From Diphasiastrum complanatum (Eukaryota; Streptophyta; Lycopodiopsida; Lycopodiales; Lycopodiaceae): 64,000 bases of DNA. The notes beneath the pieces are model-generated. The model was not told where the DNA came from. It was given only the letters and a program-made list of their open reading frames with translations, and did not search any database. A program made the translations under genes and the position numbers. The stretch spans positions 755,942 to 819,941 of the forward strand of contig CM055107.1 in NCBI GenBank assembly GCA_029204225.1. The letters are read 5' to 3'. This document shows, in pieces, positions 46,021 through 58,080 of the stretch (position 1 is its first letter; every line of letters begins with the position of its first letter).

Positions 46021-48345
46021 TGAGACCATGTTGAGTGGATTCTCTGTCGATGGATTGGTCCTGTTGGAAGATCCCCAGCAAGGGAAGGGCACACACTGCC
46101 CTTACGCAAGTGACTAGAGTAATGCCGGGGGGCCGTCCTAATTACCTCGTAGAGTTTTCCAGGCTCTCAGAGGTATCACCACTAGGAGATGACATGGCTA
46201 CTCGGTTCAATACTCGACTTGTCTTTTCATATTCTTGGTCTATAGAGCAATGCTAAGTACTCTATGCTTGTGGTACTCATCTAAATCTTGGGAAGAATTT
46301 AACCAGACCTTGGAAGACTCTGACTCAGAAACCGTTCAATCCTAGTAGGATCTGAGCCCCTATGGAATGCTAGTAAGGCTCAAAGGGATTCTAAACGGGA
46401 GTCACGGGAGGTCCTATAGATTAAATCCACAATCAGTGGCAAAGCCAACTGTTATGATGCAACATACTTTGGGAGTTTGGCTCATGTGCCTATGCGTATC
46501 AGTACCAAACTGATCTCTTTATCTTATGCAAATTTAAATCGGCACGATCTACTCTATCCTCTAATCCTATAAGCGATTCTGGTGACTTTGGTATTGGATT
46601 TGATGGGAGGATCATATGGTTCTGTCAAAACATTTTAAAACTTCCTTATGCATTAAAGTCATTGTTAGCATCTTCTAAGTGAACGTGAAGAATATTCTCA
46701 TTACCCAAGGTATGTTGAAGGGGGACCTGCTCTAAACCTAGATCTTTTAAAGTCTTTGCCCATTCAAGTCATGACGTTCGAAGATTTATACTCGGTTTGT
46801 GTTTTAGGGGCCTATTCAACCGACGAAGTGCTAGGCATGCAGGTAACATCATAGTTGAATCAAACTTATCTCAGCTTGAAATCTGGATTCGCCCTTTCTA
46901 TCTATGGTCATTTTGTATGGAAGACAACATTTCCCATTTAGTTTTGCCTAACCAATCTTGGATCTATGTGGCATTCCCTCTTGGTAATGCTTGTTGACAT
47001 TCCTACTTGCTATTCAACCTCCCATCGTGGTAGATCATAAGTCGATAAAGCTTCCTTCCATCCTTTATAGGTTCTTCTCATCTTTGGTTTTGCTCGCAAC
47101 CATCTCTAGGCAACTTAATTTCACTGGCATGGTCCCTCTTGTATTGATTAATTGACTTATCATCCCTATGATATTCTTAGCTTACTGTTGATAGTCTTGA
47201 CTAGCGGCTGTCTCAGAGGTCCATGATTGTACACTTAGAATTGATATCACTTAGGCTCCATTTGAGGTAATTTCATAGAACCACATTTGGATATATTCTT
47301 ACATTCACAAAAAACCCATATGTCCCTCCTTTATGTAAAAAAATTGTGGTTTGGGTCCAATGTAATGCCTTCCGGCCCTAATGTCAAGGGTTAGTTCAAA
47401 AAAGTGTGTGGTTTTCCATCAATCAATCATAAGAAAAGGGTCCGAGTGATATCTGCTTATGGTGCTCGATATAGAGATTCAGTTCAGTTCGTACGGTATT
47501 TCTCAAGTTTCTCAATAAGACACATCATTTCACAAATAATTTTCAACACATAAGAAATGGATGCAATTGACAAATCGACATTAGTTTGATCTACGAATAA
47601 GTTTATCTGCAAGCAAGAAGCAGTATGAACATGAATATAGTGAGCATTCAATCACAACATAGATGACCTAGATTATGGAACAATGGTTATTCAGTCGTGA
47701 AGAAAATACAGTCTGAATGTAGACGGAATCGCATTCTTTCTGAATCAATACTATGTAATAACATAGAGAAAGAACAAAACAATTGCGCTCTGGATGTTCG
47801 ATTGATCAACTTGATAGATAATTGAACTAAGTGATCTCTTCTTGTCTAACCGAACAACTGATAAGTTGCTGGATATATACACATGGCTACCTAGTTAAAA
47901 GAATACTTAATGTACTTTACAATTAGGATTAAGGCACTACGTGTTGTTGGCAGTCACCTTCGGTCAGTATCTTAATCTGTTAAAGATTCTATCTGGTCGT
48001 GATGAAGGTATTGATGAGCTACCGATTATTTGAGTCAACTTTTGGAGTTGATAGTGACATACAAGTAGTTGGTGAAGTTGAATTGTTGATGTCGGGTGTC
48101 CAACGAATAGTGAATGTCGGTTGAGTAGATGTGATCGACGAATAGTCGAAGGGTGGCCGAATAGTCGGTGTTGCTGAGTCGTCAGGACACTGTCATCTAT
48201 TCCTTTGTATTTCTACATACTGTCAGAAAAAAAGTGTTCTGTAGAGTATGCAACTGTACAAGTATTTACAAAAGCTAGTGAATGGATCTAGATTAGCAGA
48301 GAGATAGGGATGGAGAGGATAGAAATCCAATAGTTGCAATAGGTT
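46021..48345. other. Unassigned, probably decayed retroelement
   Basis: Open patches in shifting frames (for example about 46680-46830) suggest old coding sequence, but no domain is recognisable. The part from about 47450 to 48345 could be leader or LTR of the copia element whose gag begins near 48346. No primer site found. Confidence 0.35.
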
Positions 48346-49190
48346 CGGTGATCGAAGACTATGACATTGTAATGACCTTATTGTCCAACTGGGTGATGAT
48401 GATTTTCACACATTCAGATATTACATTGTCCAGAGTCATAATCATGTTGCTGCAGGAGGAGACAGGAAGGAATGGAGCATCCTTGTCCTCCATCAATGAC
48501 TCAGAAGCATTATTTTTGAAGAAGAACATAATGAAGCAACATAAGAAAAAAGTTGTCAGACAAATCAATGACAATAAAAAACTGTCACAAAAGATCCAGA
48601 ATCAACAACCTACTCAGAACAAGAAGAGAATAATCTGCAAGTATTGCAAGAGGACAGACCACGAAATTCAGGATTGTCGGATCTTGAAGTTCAACAATGA
48701 CAAGAAGAAGAAGCCGGATCAACAAGCCCATGCAGCAAACACGAAGTAGAAGATCCAAGAATACGAGGAGGAGGAGGAGCTTGAAGCCTTCGTGGTGAAG
48801 CATCACCATGTCGAACAATTGAAGAAGTGGTTCCTCGATTCTGGAGCAACACAACACATGACAAGCCATCAAGAATGGTTTATCGACTATTCCGCTTACA
48901 AAACCAAGATACAACAGCTCACACAGAATCAAAGGTGAAGGTACTGTTAGACGTAATTTTTAGAATGGACTGTCAAAGCTGATACCAAATGTATTGTATG
49001 TCCCTAACTTGATGACAAATCTCTTAGTTGAAACTCGAATGATCAAGTTTCAAAAGGTAGTTGATTGTACTAGCAAGCATTACAAATTGTCCACTACATA
49101 CAGAGGGCTATACACAATTCTGAAAGAGATAGGATTTTGTTGGCTTACCAATTGGACCTCTCGGAAGGAACTCAAGTACACCTGGTAATT
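48346..49190 (+). mobile_element. copia gag zinc knuckle and protease remnant
   Basis: The ORF at 48348-48749 holds the C-terminal part of a copia gag with a complete zinc knuckle (CKYCKRTDHEIQDC, C-x2-C-x4-H-x4-C). After a TAG it continues in frame to the protease active site (KKWFLDSGATQHMTSHQEW, about 48830-48890). Further on, NVLYVPNLMTNLL (about 48990-49030) is the protease end. Integrase and RT are absent. The remnant joins a gypsy tail at about 49190. Confidence 0.82.
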
Positions 49191-49860
49191 CACGTTAAGT
49201 CGACTTGAGAAAAGTCTACATAAAGGGGATCATCTTGGTTAGAGAGATCGATTGGACATGTCTAAAAAATCATCAAGTGTGACTTGGCTTGAACCTGAAA
49301 GGATCCTAGATACCAGAACTAAACGATCGCCAAATCATATAGTTATCGAGCATACATGATGATGACTCTTGGGGAGAGGAAGGTAGCCTAAATAAGAACT
49401 TCCCTAACTTAAGTTATGAGGACAAAACTTGAATAAGGGAGGAAAAATGTCATGCCCACAAAGGGACTGACCTCGGATTATTATCTTGTAAGGAGGTAAG
49501 TAGGCCTATCTCAACCCGTAAATTAATTATGATTACGAGGAGTATGGGGCCCTCATGGTATTAAAGTCATAATTAATGGTTAGGGGCCTAAAACTCAAGA
49601 TGGTGGATTGGTATTGAACTAACAGTGACTCATAGGAGAAGTGGATGAGGTTGCCCAATTAGGCTACTGAGGTGTCCAATGAGGTGTCACAACTCACTCC
49701 TAGTTGTGGAGGAGCCTTGGAGGATATAAGTATACCCATAGGCCTCCCATGGATGTGAGCTTGATTTGGTGATGATAGCTTTTGTTCTTTGGGTTCAACA
49801 TCATGGTCTAGGATTCCTATTAGTGTTCTTGAAAGTGAGTATGATCTTGAGGCCTGGGGG
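49191..49860 (+). mobile_element. gypsy 3' end, purine tract and LTR-like segment
   Basis: About 49230-49360 reads as a degenerate chromodomain-like C terminus (TWLEPERILDTRTKRSPNHI), as in gypsy chromoviruses. A purine tract (AAGGGAGGAAAAA, about 49436-49448) is followed by TGTCATGCCCACAAAGGG at 49449, a typical gypsy LTR opening. A TATA-like ATATAAGTATACC lies at about 49725. The LTR's 3' end is not defined. Confidence 0.55.
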
Positions 49861-50180
49861 CCTATGTGGCAAGAGGTAAATGATGAATCTGAAGATGAGT
49901 TGTCAAAAGATCCACAAAATCGATAAACTCTTCGAAACTAGATGTTTATTTTTTAAGATTTTGGAACTTACCCAAGCTAAAAGGTTTTGTTGTATCTTTA
50001 TTAATACATAAAGCCTTACTTTGGTGGCAACATCATCTCAAAGATGGCAAGGGCGTTATGGCTTGGAAACACTTTGAGACAATGTTTCGCAAACAATCTG
50101 TCTATAGTAATGTGGATTTTGAAGGATGTGCACATTTATGGCACCTCGAGTATACAAACTGGTTGAAAACAATCCAATCA
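49860..50180 (+). mobile_element. gypsy gag scrap
   Basis: ALLWWQHHLKDGKGVMAWKHFETMFRKQS (about 50010-50095) followed by a weak capsid-like stretch. The WW...W..F...F pattern is typical for Ty3/gypsy gag and resembles the remnant at the start of the window. Very short, dead. Confidence 0.6.
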
Positions 50181-51940
50181 ATCATTTTTATTCGAGTGAA
50201 AATTTTAAAATCACATGCATTGCCTCACCCACATTTGAAACATAGAATAAAAATAGGCGCTATAAGATGCGAACACTATCTTTCACAAGGCAGTGACATT
50301 TTTTAATCAATTATATTGCAATTGAAAGATCAAGACACTTTTATTGTTTTCAAGCCAAAATAGTGTATGATGTGAAACAGATAAATTAAATATGTAAAGA
50401 TGGTAGTAAAATAATAAATGTCTAAGTGCAAGACATGAAATTGATTAAAAAGAGTCATAATTTTTTTTGTTGACTCAAGGTCATGCTGCCAATATGTTTC
50501 AATGAGAGGCCAATACTTGAGCCACATTTTAGATCCTAGAAAATTGTACACTTTTTGGAAGAAGATGTCACATCATGAACAATTAATATGTCATATTATT
50601 GAGGAGTTAAAAAACTACTACATCATCTTGAATCAATTCAAAGTAGATTGGTCCTTGCAAAGCACAATTGTGTGTGTGTGTGACATTTAAATTGATTCTT
50701 TGCACCTTCACGACAATAACCAAATGGCCACATCAATTTTGCGAGCATTATAAAATGCACAAGTGATCTGTGAAGTACTCTCTTCGAGTTGACATATCCA
50801 TGACAAGCTATGGGAATCATAGTATACTTCATACAAGATAGAATGAATGTCAACTTTTTAATGAACAACTCCTGTACACTAGGGTTTTGATATGAACACC
50901 TTTGCAAAAAAAAAAGAGTGCATTAATTGGCCATAAATGAATAAAAAGTGATAGTCAAGCTGTCTAATATTATTTTGATATATAAGGCATGTCATTTTCA
51001 CACTAATTTTTAAGAGGTTTTGCAAAATCTTTCACTAGATGAACAATTATAGTTGATAAAATAAGCCCCAATATAGTCTTGAATTTTTTTTTAGCACTTG
51101 ACGTAGGCAAATTTGTTTGATTGCAACTATTTCTATTCAACTTCATGTTTGAAAGTTTTTGGTTGGCCATGCTACTTTGCTTATATAGGAAAATTAGAAG
51201 AAAGACAACCATAGACTCACATAGTAGCGCACATATTATTAGCACATCCACATTTTTCTTATTACGATCTTCTCCTTTATTATTGATCTACTCATTAATA
51301 GCTTTAATCAATGCATCAGAGTTTAAATTGAGAATTGTTTGTATGATAACTATTATACATATAAATGATTGATCGAGTTAACCAATAAAACATTCCTCAC
51401 TGCCATTGAGACAATACTTTTAAGCACATGAGGTATGTAAAATTTGAATGGTTGTATTCATCTCTACACAACCCCTTTATTGAAATTGTTATGTACATGT
51501 TGGTAGGGTGACATAATATTATAGAAATGGAAAAAAAATCATTAAACAAATAATATAATTGAATATCTTGCACACCTTCCATTAAAAATGTAGACGTCTA
51601 TTTCACTCCTATCTTCTCAACATTTGAGCATGTTCAACATTAGCTTGATGTCAAAAACTCATAGCTTTGATGGTCAGAGAGCCGACAATAGGATGTGGGT
51701 GTACATGATGTAACAAATTTGAATGGTTACATATATCTCTACACAATTCTAAAATGATTTTCTTTAAGAATAATCGATGATAATGTAAGAATTTAGAAAG
51801 TAGACGTGTGTAAAGTATGTCATGGTATTCATCTATAGTGACCCACATTAAAAAAAATAGACTTTCATTTAATTACCTTACATGTTTGACACACAATGAT
51901 GTAGATATCATAAACTCAAAATCAATGGCTCATAATTTTC

Positions 51941-51945
<5 letters not shown>
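50181..51945. other. No gene seen; diverged local repeat
   Basis: A/T-rich. Two related blocks (about 51427-51470 and 51708-51755) share AAATTTGAATGGTT followed by ATCTCTACACAA, spaced about 280 bp, so a diverged duplication. Otherwise nothing recognised. Confidence 0.45.

Positions 51946-51990
<45 letters not shown>
51946..51990. repeat. (AT)n microsatellite
   Basis: About 45 bp of pure AT. The Tyr-Ile ORFs over it are artefacts. Confidence 0.95.
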
Positions 51991-51996
<6 letters not shown>

Positions 51997-52257
51997 GTTA
52001 TATATATATTTAAACTTGTGTACAGTTTTGCACATGTGTATGGGTTCACCCATGCATCCTCCTCCCCTCACCCGTGCATACACTTTTTGTGAACTAAAAA
52101 CTGGAAAAAGAGGATGCATGTATGGGGAGGAGGATGCATGGGTACTCTTCACCATACATGCATATACACCAGCCAAGTGGCATTGCATACTCAAGATTAA
52201 CAACCTTTCATTCATTTTTTTTGAAATTTTCAAAATACCCACCTTTTCAATATAACC

Positions 52258-52343
52258 ACCATTTATTGACCTTATCACCTCATAATGAATGTAACGGGCC
52301 ACCATTTATTGACCTTATTATATCATAATGAATGTAACGAGCC
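52258..52343. repeat. 43-bp tandem duplication
   Basis: Two adjacent 43-bp copies beginning ACCATTTATTGACCTTAT and ending ATGAATGTAACG(G/A)GCC, differing at a few positions. They lie directly upstream of the long CT tract. Confidence 0.9.
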
Positions 52344-52346
52344 ACT

Positions 52347-52580
<234 letters not shown>

Positions 52581-52943
52581 GATTTCTAGATCGAGATACC
52601 AGGCTGGATTTCTAGATCATTGGAGGCTCGATGCTGGAGCTTCTGAATGAAGTTTGGATTCTTGGATGCTCCTGAACTTCTTGAAAATTGGATCATTGGA
52701 GGCAATAGATGCGCTTAGCCTGTGGCACAAGCATATTGGATACTGTCCGTTCACGGAATTCCAAGCCTTTGCAGCTATTATCAAAGCTCAAGTCCACGAA
52801 CATTCTCGGGGCTCTGATTGAGGTATGTTACTGATCTATGGTTGTTGGTTTTGAGTAGCTCGTTGTCACTTTGAAACAGTGATAGGGTGGCCAGTGTCTC
52901 AGCAGTACGTGATAGGGCGGCCATTGGAGATCTGTCACATGCA

Positions 52944-53047
<104 letters not shown>

Positions 53048-53086
53048 ATTCTATCCTCTCTCTCGCTCTCCAATTCTCTCATGATC

Positions 53087-53590
53087 GTTGCTTTGTTGAT
53101 CGTTACTGATTTGTTGGGAGTTAATAGAGTGTGTAATATCTATAGTTACACATATCTGATACGTCACAGTTGAGCGACGCATCTAATTGTGTAGAGCTTA
53201 CTGATTTCTTGATTGCAGCGCACTCACGAACATGCTCGCACCTCATCAAAAGCTCAAGGCAAGACCAGGCCACCTACCCCTCGATCAATTTAGAATAAAA
53301 TGTATGTTGTTTCTTGAATTACTTATCGTTGCTTTGTTGATCGTTATTGATTTTTTGGGAGTTTTAATGGAATGTGTAATATTTATAGTTTCACATTTCT
53401 AATACATAGCTGATGGTCGCATATGAATTACTTATCATTGCTTTGTTGATCGTTACTGATTTGTAATAGAATGATAGATACACAACTGATGATCACTACT
53501 GATGAACGTTGCTGATACACAACTGATGATCGTTACTGATACACAACTGATGATCGTTAATGATACACTACTGATGATAGTTACTGATTG
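53087..53590. repeat. Diverged repeats around TGATCGTTACTGAT
   Basis: A block (GCTTTGTTGATCGTTACTGA, then TTGGGAGTT and GTGTAATAT) appears at about 53088, 53329 and 53441. Then short units ACTGATGATCGTTACTGATA repeat about four times to 53590. Non-coding. Confidence 0.7.
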
Positions 53591-53605
53591 TGTATGATAG
53601 AAATG

Positions 53606-53830
53606 TAAGGTAGTGGACTTGATGAGACTATATAGATTGAATCAATGCCTTTTTTTAGTGCTATAGAAACGACCATGAAACACTCCATCTTAACCCGAGA
53701 AGCGGTAGTGTACTTGATCAAGATATATAAATTGAATTGATGCAATTTTATTTATGAAGCATATGAGTGCCAAATAGCGGAGCCTGAATGGCCACTTTGT
53801 ACATAGACGCCTAGAAAATTGACCCGTTTA
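53606..53830 (+). repeat. Direct repeat outside the left ZIP
   Basis: Starts near GGTAGTGGACTTGATGA and ends near GCCTAGAAAATTGA. A diverged copy in the same orientation lies at 54833-55050, on the other side of the ZIP pseudogene. Both are mirrored in the right arm (about 62480-62705 and 63725-64000). Confidence 0.8.
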
Positions 53831-53956
53831 GGAAAGCTGGAATGAATCAACATACCTTAGGGACTAAAATTTGTTTCATCTTCGAGTATGAAATATGGTG
53901 TTGCAAATAGAAATCAGAATTATAGTAAGTATGGGACGAAGAATTGATTGCTTGCC

Positions 53957-54767
53957 TGAGAAATGCAGCCACTGAGAGCAATTGCTTTGAAGAATTGGTG
54001 GAACGCAGCTATGAGTGGCCTAATGGTGATGGGCTTTGAGAGGTGCCCAGCGCAATCCCTATTACCAAAGAATGCATTACAACCCCAGCTCCAAAACCTG
54101 TTTCAGACACAAAACGATCAACGAACTACACCCAATAACTTGAAGTACAGTAAGAGTGACTGAATGTTGTTGGTAATTTAACTTGAGATATAACTGCGTA
54201 TCTAAGAGTGGCGGAATGAGACTGCTCTTCTATATCCAATGCGTGTTTATGAAGCCCACCAACAATGTCATCACAAACATTTGAGCTCTGATGTTTGGTA
54301 GTCGCATCCAGCTTCAATGAAACTTCATCTAATTTGCCACTGACAATGTTGTTCGAAGTAATGATGGCGTGTTCAAGTGACTGGTGGCTCTCATAGTAGG
54401 CAGTTCCCAGAACTTCGAGAAAGAGAGTGACGAGAGAAGCTACCAAAGCAATGAAACCTGCAAAGGGAAAAGAGCTCCAGGGATGCGAAGGCAGACAATT
54501 GCTCTGGAGAGCCTTAAAGGCATCTGGCAGAACGTGGACAAAGCCTGTAGCTAGCACCACGCCCGCAACAAACGCCTTGATTATGGAAAAAGCTAAACCT
54601 TCATGTCTGAAGGAGTAAGATCTCTTTGTAAGCTGACGCAATGCCATCCCCACCATGCAGACTACGAGGATTGTAGGACTCGCTACTCCTTTGAGATTCA
54701 TAGAGAGCAATTTGTCTCTACAAGTAAGATCCAGGGAGCAACTGCTATTCAGCTCAGTGCTCGCCAT
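53957..54767 (-). pseudogene. ZIP metal transporter pseudogene (left arm)
   Basis: Minus strand. Exon 1 (54767-54183) encodes about 195 residues of a plant ZIP zinc/iron transporter: the TCRD start motif, TM1 (PTILVVCMVGMAL), TM2 (IIKAFVAGVVLATGFVHVLPDAF) and TM3 (FPFAGFIALVASLVTLFLEV), then a variable loop with little of the usual His-rich motif, ending at SQ with donor GT. Exon 2 (54097 to about 53957) corresponds to the TM4-TM5 region ([22 protein letters not shown]) but needs two frameshifts to read. TM6-TM8 are absent. The lesions occur in both arms, so the gene was already dead before duplication. Confidence 0.85.
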
Positions 54768-54832
54768 AGTGGGATTGTCAAACGTAGATAGCATGCCTAA
54801 CACTAGAAATTTTCCACATTAGTCCGAGAAGC

Positions 54833-55050
54833 AGGTAGTGGACTTGATGAAACTATATAAATTGAATCAATGCATTTTTCAGTACTATAGAACCAACCAT
54901 GAAACGCTTCATCTTAACCCAAGAAGCGGCAATGGACTTGATCAAATTAAATAAATTGAATTGATGCAGTTTTATTTATGGAGCATATGAGTGCCAAATA
55001 GCGGAGCCTGCATGGCCATTTTGTACATAGATGCCTAGAAAATTGACAAA
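54833..55050 (+). repeat. Direct repeat inside of the left ZIP
   Basis: Second copy of the 53606-53830 repeat (GGTAGTGGACTTGATGAAAC ... GCCTAGAAAATTGAC). Identity looks roughly 85-90% by eye. Confidence 0.8.
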
Positions 55051-55690
55051 TGAATCAACACGACTTAGGAACTAAAATTTGCAAATTGATCAATTTACTT
55101 CTAAAATGGACCTATTGAGATAGAAGCTTTTGTGGCACAGATCATCTACTTTTAAAACGTCAAAGTGCTATGTAATCTAAAAATTTCGGTTGAACTATCA
55201 TTTAGGTTCATATTTTGTAACCTTTCAAACTCATAGTGTGCAAACTAATTTATGTATTAGTTTCATTAGTTTCAAATGATAATTATGCGAGAAATTAGTT
55301 TTCGCCCGTCCACTCACTGAAATGGATAATCTAATGGCAGCTTCATTCTCATAACGAGAATGTTCTAAAAGATATTATAAAGTGTACCCACAATATACGT
55401 GATTGATAAAACAAATAGGCCAGCGACTTAAGTAGTGTAACATAATAAAGATCAATCTTTTATAAATGGGAAAGACCGTAATAAGTAGACTATTTGTGAG
55501 GGGATACTACGTAATTAATACCATGGATGTAGTGGAACATTTTGCTACATATACGTTCTAGACCATTTTTTTTATAATATATCTAAAGATGAAATAAAGC
55601 CATTGAAAAATATTCAAATATTTGAAATGATTTTTTTAACCCTAAAATTTAGTATTGATCATAAAAATAGTAGATCCATTGGAATGGTTT
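55051..55690. other. A/T-rich spacer in the left arm
   Basis: No coding region. The mirror image is at about 61850-62480. Confidence 0.6.
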
Positions 55691-55699
55691 AGGCTATTC

Positions 55700-55860
55700 T
55701 TTATCTAATCCTAATGCCTACAATCTGATGCCTAGAACCTAATGCATAATGCCTAAAACCTAATGCGTACAACATAATGCCTAAATCCTAAAGCCTACTG
55801 TCTAAAATGTAATGCAAGAAGCTTAATGTGTAAAGCCTAATGCCTAAAGACCATGTGTAT
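55700..55860. repeat. CCTAATGCCTAAAA-type tandem repeat
   Basis: About a dozen imperfect 11-14-bp units built from CCTAATGC, CCTAAAAC and CCTAGAAC. The mirror copy is at about 61680-61850 (GGCATTAGGTTTTAGGCATT). It resembles but does not match the plant telomere unit (CCCTAAA). Confidence 0.8.
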
Positions 55861-56064
55861 GAAAGGGCCTAAATTCGCACCTTATAATTCCTAAACCCTA
55901 ATCTGCTTATACGTAACCTTCACCCTCGAACCATTGATCTGTCTCTCACTCTTTTAATACAAGTTTTCATGTATTTGATTGTTTCCCAATGTTTGATATA
56001 AAACCTGATCATTTTTGTTCCAATTTTTGTAAGTATTTTGCATTTGAGGGAGTGATTCCATGAC

Positions 56065-58080
56065 ATGGACACTCCTGAGTGTGTGCGACGCAACCCTTCA
56101 TACATCACTCCGGAGGGTGAGAGCCAGTCTGCAAGAAGGAGGAGGTTGAATAAGAAGCGACAAGCAATGCATAGGGCGTTGTCGCTTGCACCTGTAGTTC
56201 GTGTCGTTGAGAAGGCGACATGTTCGACCGCAAGTTTGGTGACCCGGTTGGTAGTGAGGGAGTGGATTTAGAGGAGGTCGTAGATGGGCATTCAGGTACC
56301 ACTTTGACAACATTCTTTGAGCTGAACAGAAGTGGTGATTCGGAGGCTCAAGAGTTGTTGTACCAGGACTTGCTGAGGTGGTATTGGTACAACAAGAGAA
56401 CTTATAGGTGGACCTGTTGAATCAACATGCAAACGACCCCTGAGTAGTTGCTTGCGCGAGGCAGTGTCATGGGGCACTCTATCACAGCTTCGTCTCATGT
56501 TCGCTGTGCTTCTTTTGACAAGTGCCCCTTCCGACCCGTTGGAGTTCTGGAAGAGCATAGAGCCGCATTTAGTCAAGGATTATGTGCATGAGTTGGGATA
56601 GCCAATAACGTGCGAGACCATTTCTATGAGTCAGGTTTTAGTAGATAGAGCTGTTCTTGATGTGAAGTCGCACATGTAAGTAGCTAGAAAGTAAATGGTA
56701 AATTTTGGGTTTGGGTTCCTCGATGTCGATTTTGGCTCATCTCCATTGTTTCGCGAGGAGATGTTTGTCGACGAGAACCCTTCAGAGGTTGAAGTTGACA
56801 TCAAGAGATTGAATGTGGATCAGCGAAAGATTTTCGACCGTGTAGTACGTGAGCATGTTGTTCGGAGAGTGGGTGGAGTGTTTTTTGTAGATGGTCCGGG
56901 TGGTACAGGAAAGACGCACCTATATAGTGTCATGTTGTCGTACATGCGTGCACAAGGGTGGATAGCATTGGCAGTTGCATTGTGTAGGATTGTTGCACTG
57001 TTGATGAAAGGTGGTAGGACCGCACACTCTCGGTTTAAAATTCCTCCAACGGAATTGAATGAGAGCTCAACATGCAACATTTCCAAGCAATCTACGTTAG
57101 GTATGCCTTTGATGGCATGTCGACTGATCATTTGGGATGAGGCTCCCATGGCACCTACATATGCTATAGAGTGTGAAGATCGATCTCTATGAGATATATT
57201 GAGTATCGACGCTCCATTCGGAGGGGTTCCAGTTGTTTTCGGGGGTGATTTTTGACAGATTCTACCAGTGGTACCGCGTGCTAGCGAGCACAGATTGTCA
57301 ATGCTTCGTTGAAGTGTTCGCATTTGTGGAAACACATAGAGGTGCACAAAATAAGGATGAGCAGTTGAGGTTTGCAGATTATTTGTTGTGGGAGATGGTT
57401 GTGAGTCCACATTCGTGCATTGTGATTTGGACCTGCTTTCCCTGCCAGAGGATATGTGCCCAAGGATGCGTGATGTGGGCGAATTGATTTCATTCACATT
57501 TTCTGATGTTGCACGACATTTTAAGAATGTTGAGTTTTTGAGAAGTGCAATATTGACCCCATTGAACAAAGATGTGGATGAGATCAATGCGAGGGTTATT
57601 GAGCAGCTTCCAGGTGACATTTTCACTTTTTATAGTGCCGATAGTATTGTTGAGTATGAGGGCTCTAATGTCCACCCTATAGAGTATTTGAACAGCCTGC
57701 AACCGAGTGGGTGTCCTCCACATAAGTTGGTGCTGAAGATTGGGATGATTGTGATGTTGTTATGATCGATAGCATCGCACAAGGGATTGTGCAATGGCAC
57801 AAGATTGATCATCCTCAGATTGGATAGACAGGTCATAGAAGCGAAGATAGTGACCGGGAAGAATATAGGGAGTAGAGTCCTTATTCCACGTATTCCTATA
57901 GTGCCAAGCTATTTGAATATACCGTTTGAATTGCAGAGAGTCCAGTTTCCTATCAGAGCAGCATTTGCCATGACAATAAACAAAGCACAGGGGCAAACTA
58001 TGGACACAATTGGATTGTATTTGCCTCGGCCTGTGTTTAGTCATTGGCAGCTATATGTTGCACTTTTGAGAGTGTAGCAT
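56065..58080 (+). pseudogene. Helitron PIF1-type helicase (left arm)
   Basis: Rolling-circle transposon helicase, broken. Pieces in order: 56220-56420 (LTTFFELNRSGDSEAQELLY); a deletion at 56432 that removes the block seen complete in the right arm; 56460-56600; 56695-57192 with Walker A GPGGTGKTHLYS, RTAHSRFKIP and Walker B RLIIWDEAPM; then, after a stop at 57190-57192, the VPVVFGGDF and ILPVV segment in shifted frames (57220-57270); and finally AMTINKAQGQTMDTIGLYLP and QLYVALLRV (57960-58076), the PIF1 C-terminal motif. No Rep nuclease (HUH, paired Tyr) is readable upstream in the arm. Confidence 0.88.

Noticed and set aside
56820-57626. 268-residue minus-strand ORF
   Set aside because: Antisense shadow of the Helitron helicase. 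The plus strand has Walker A and B.
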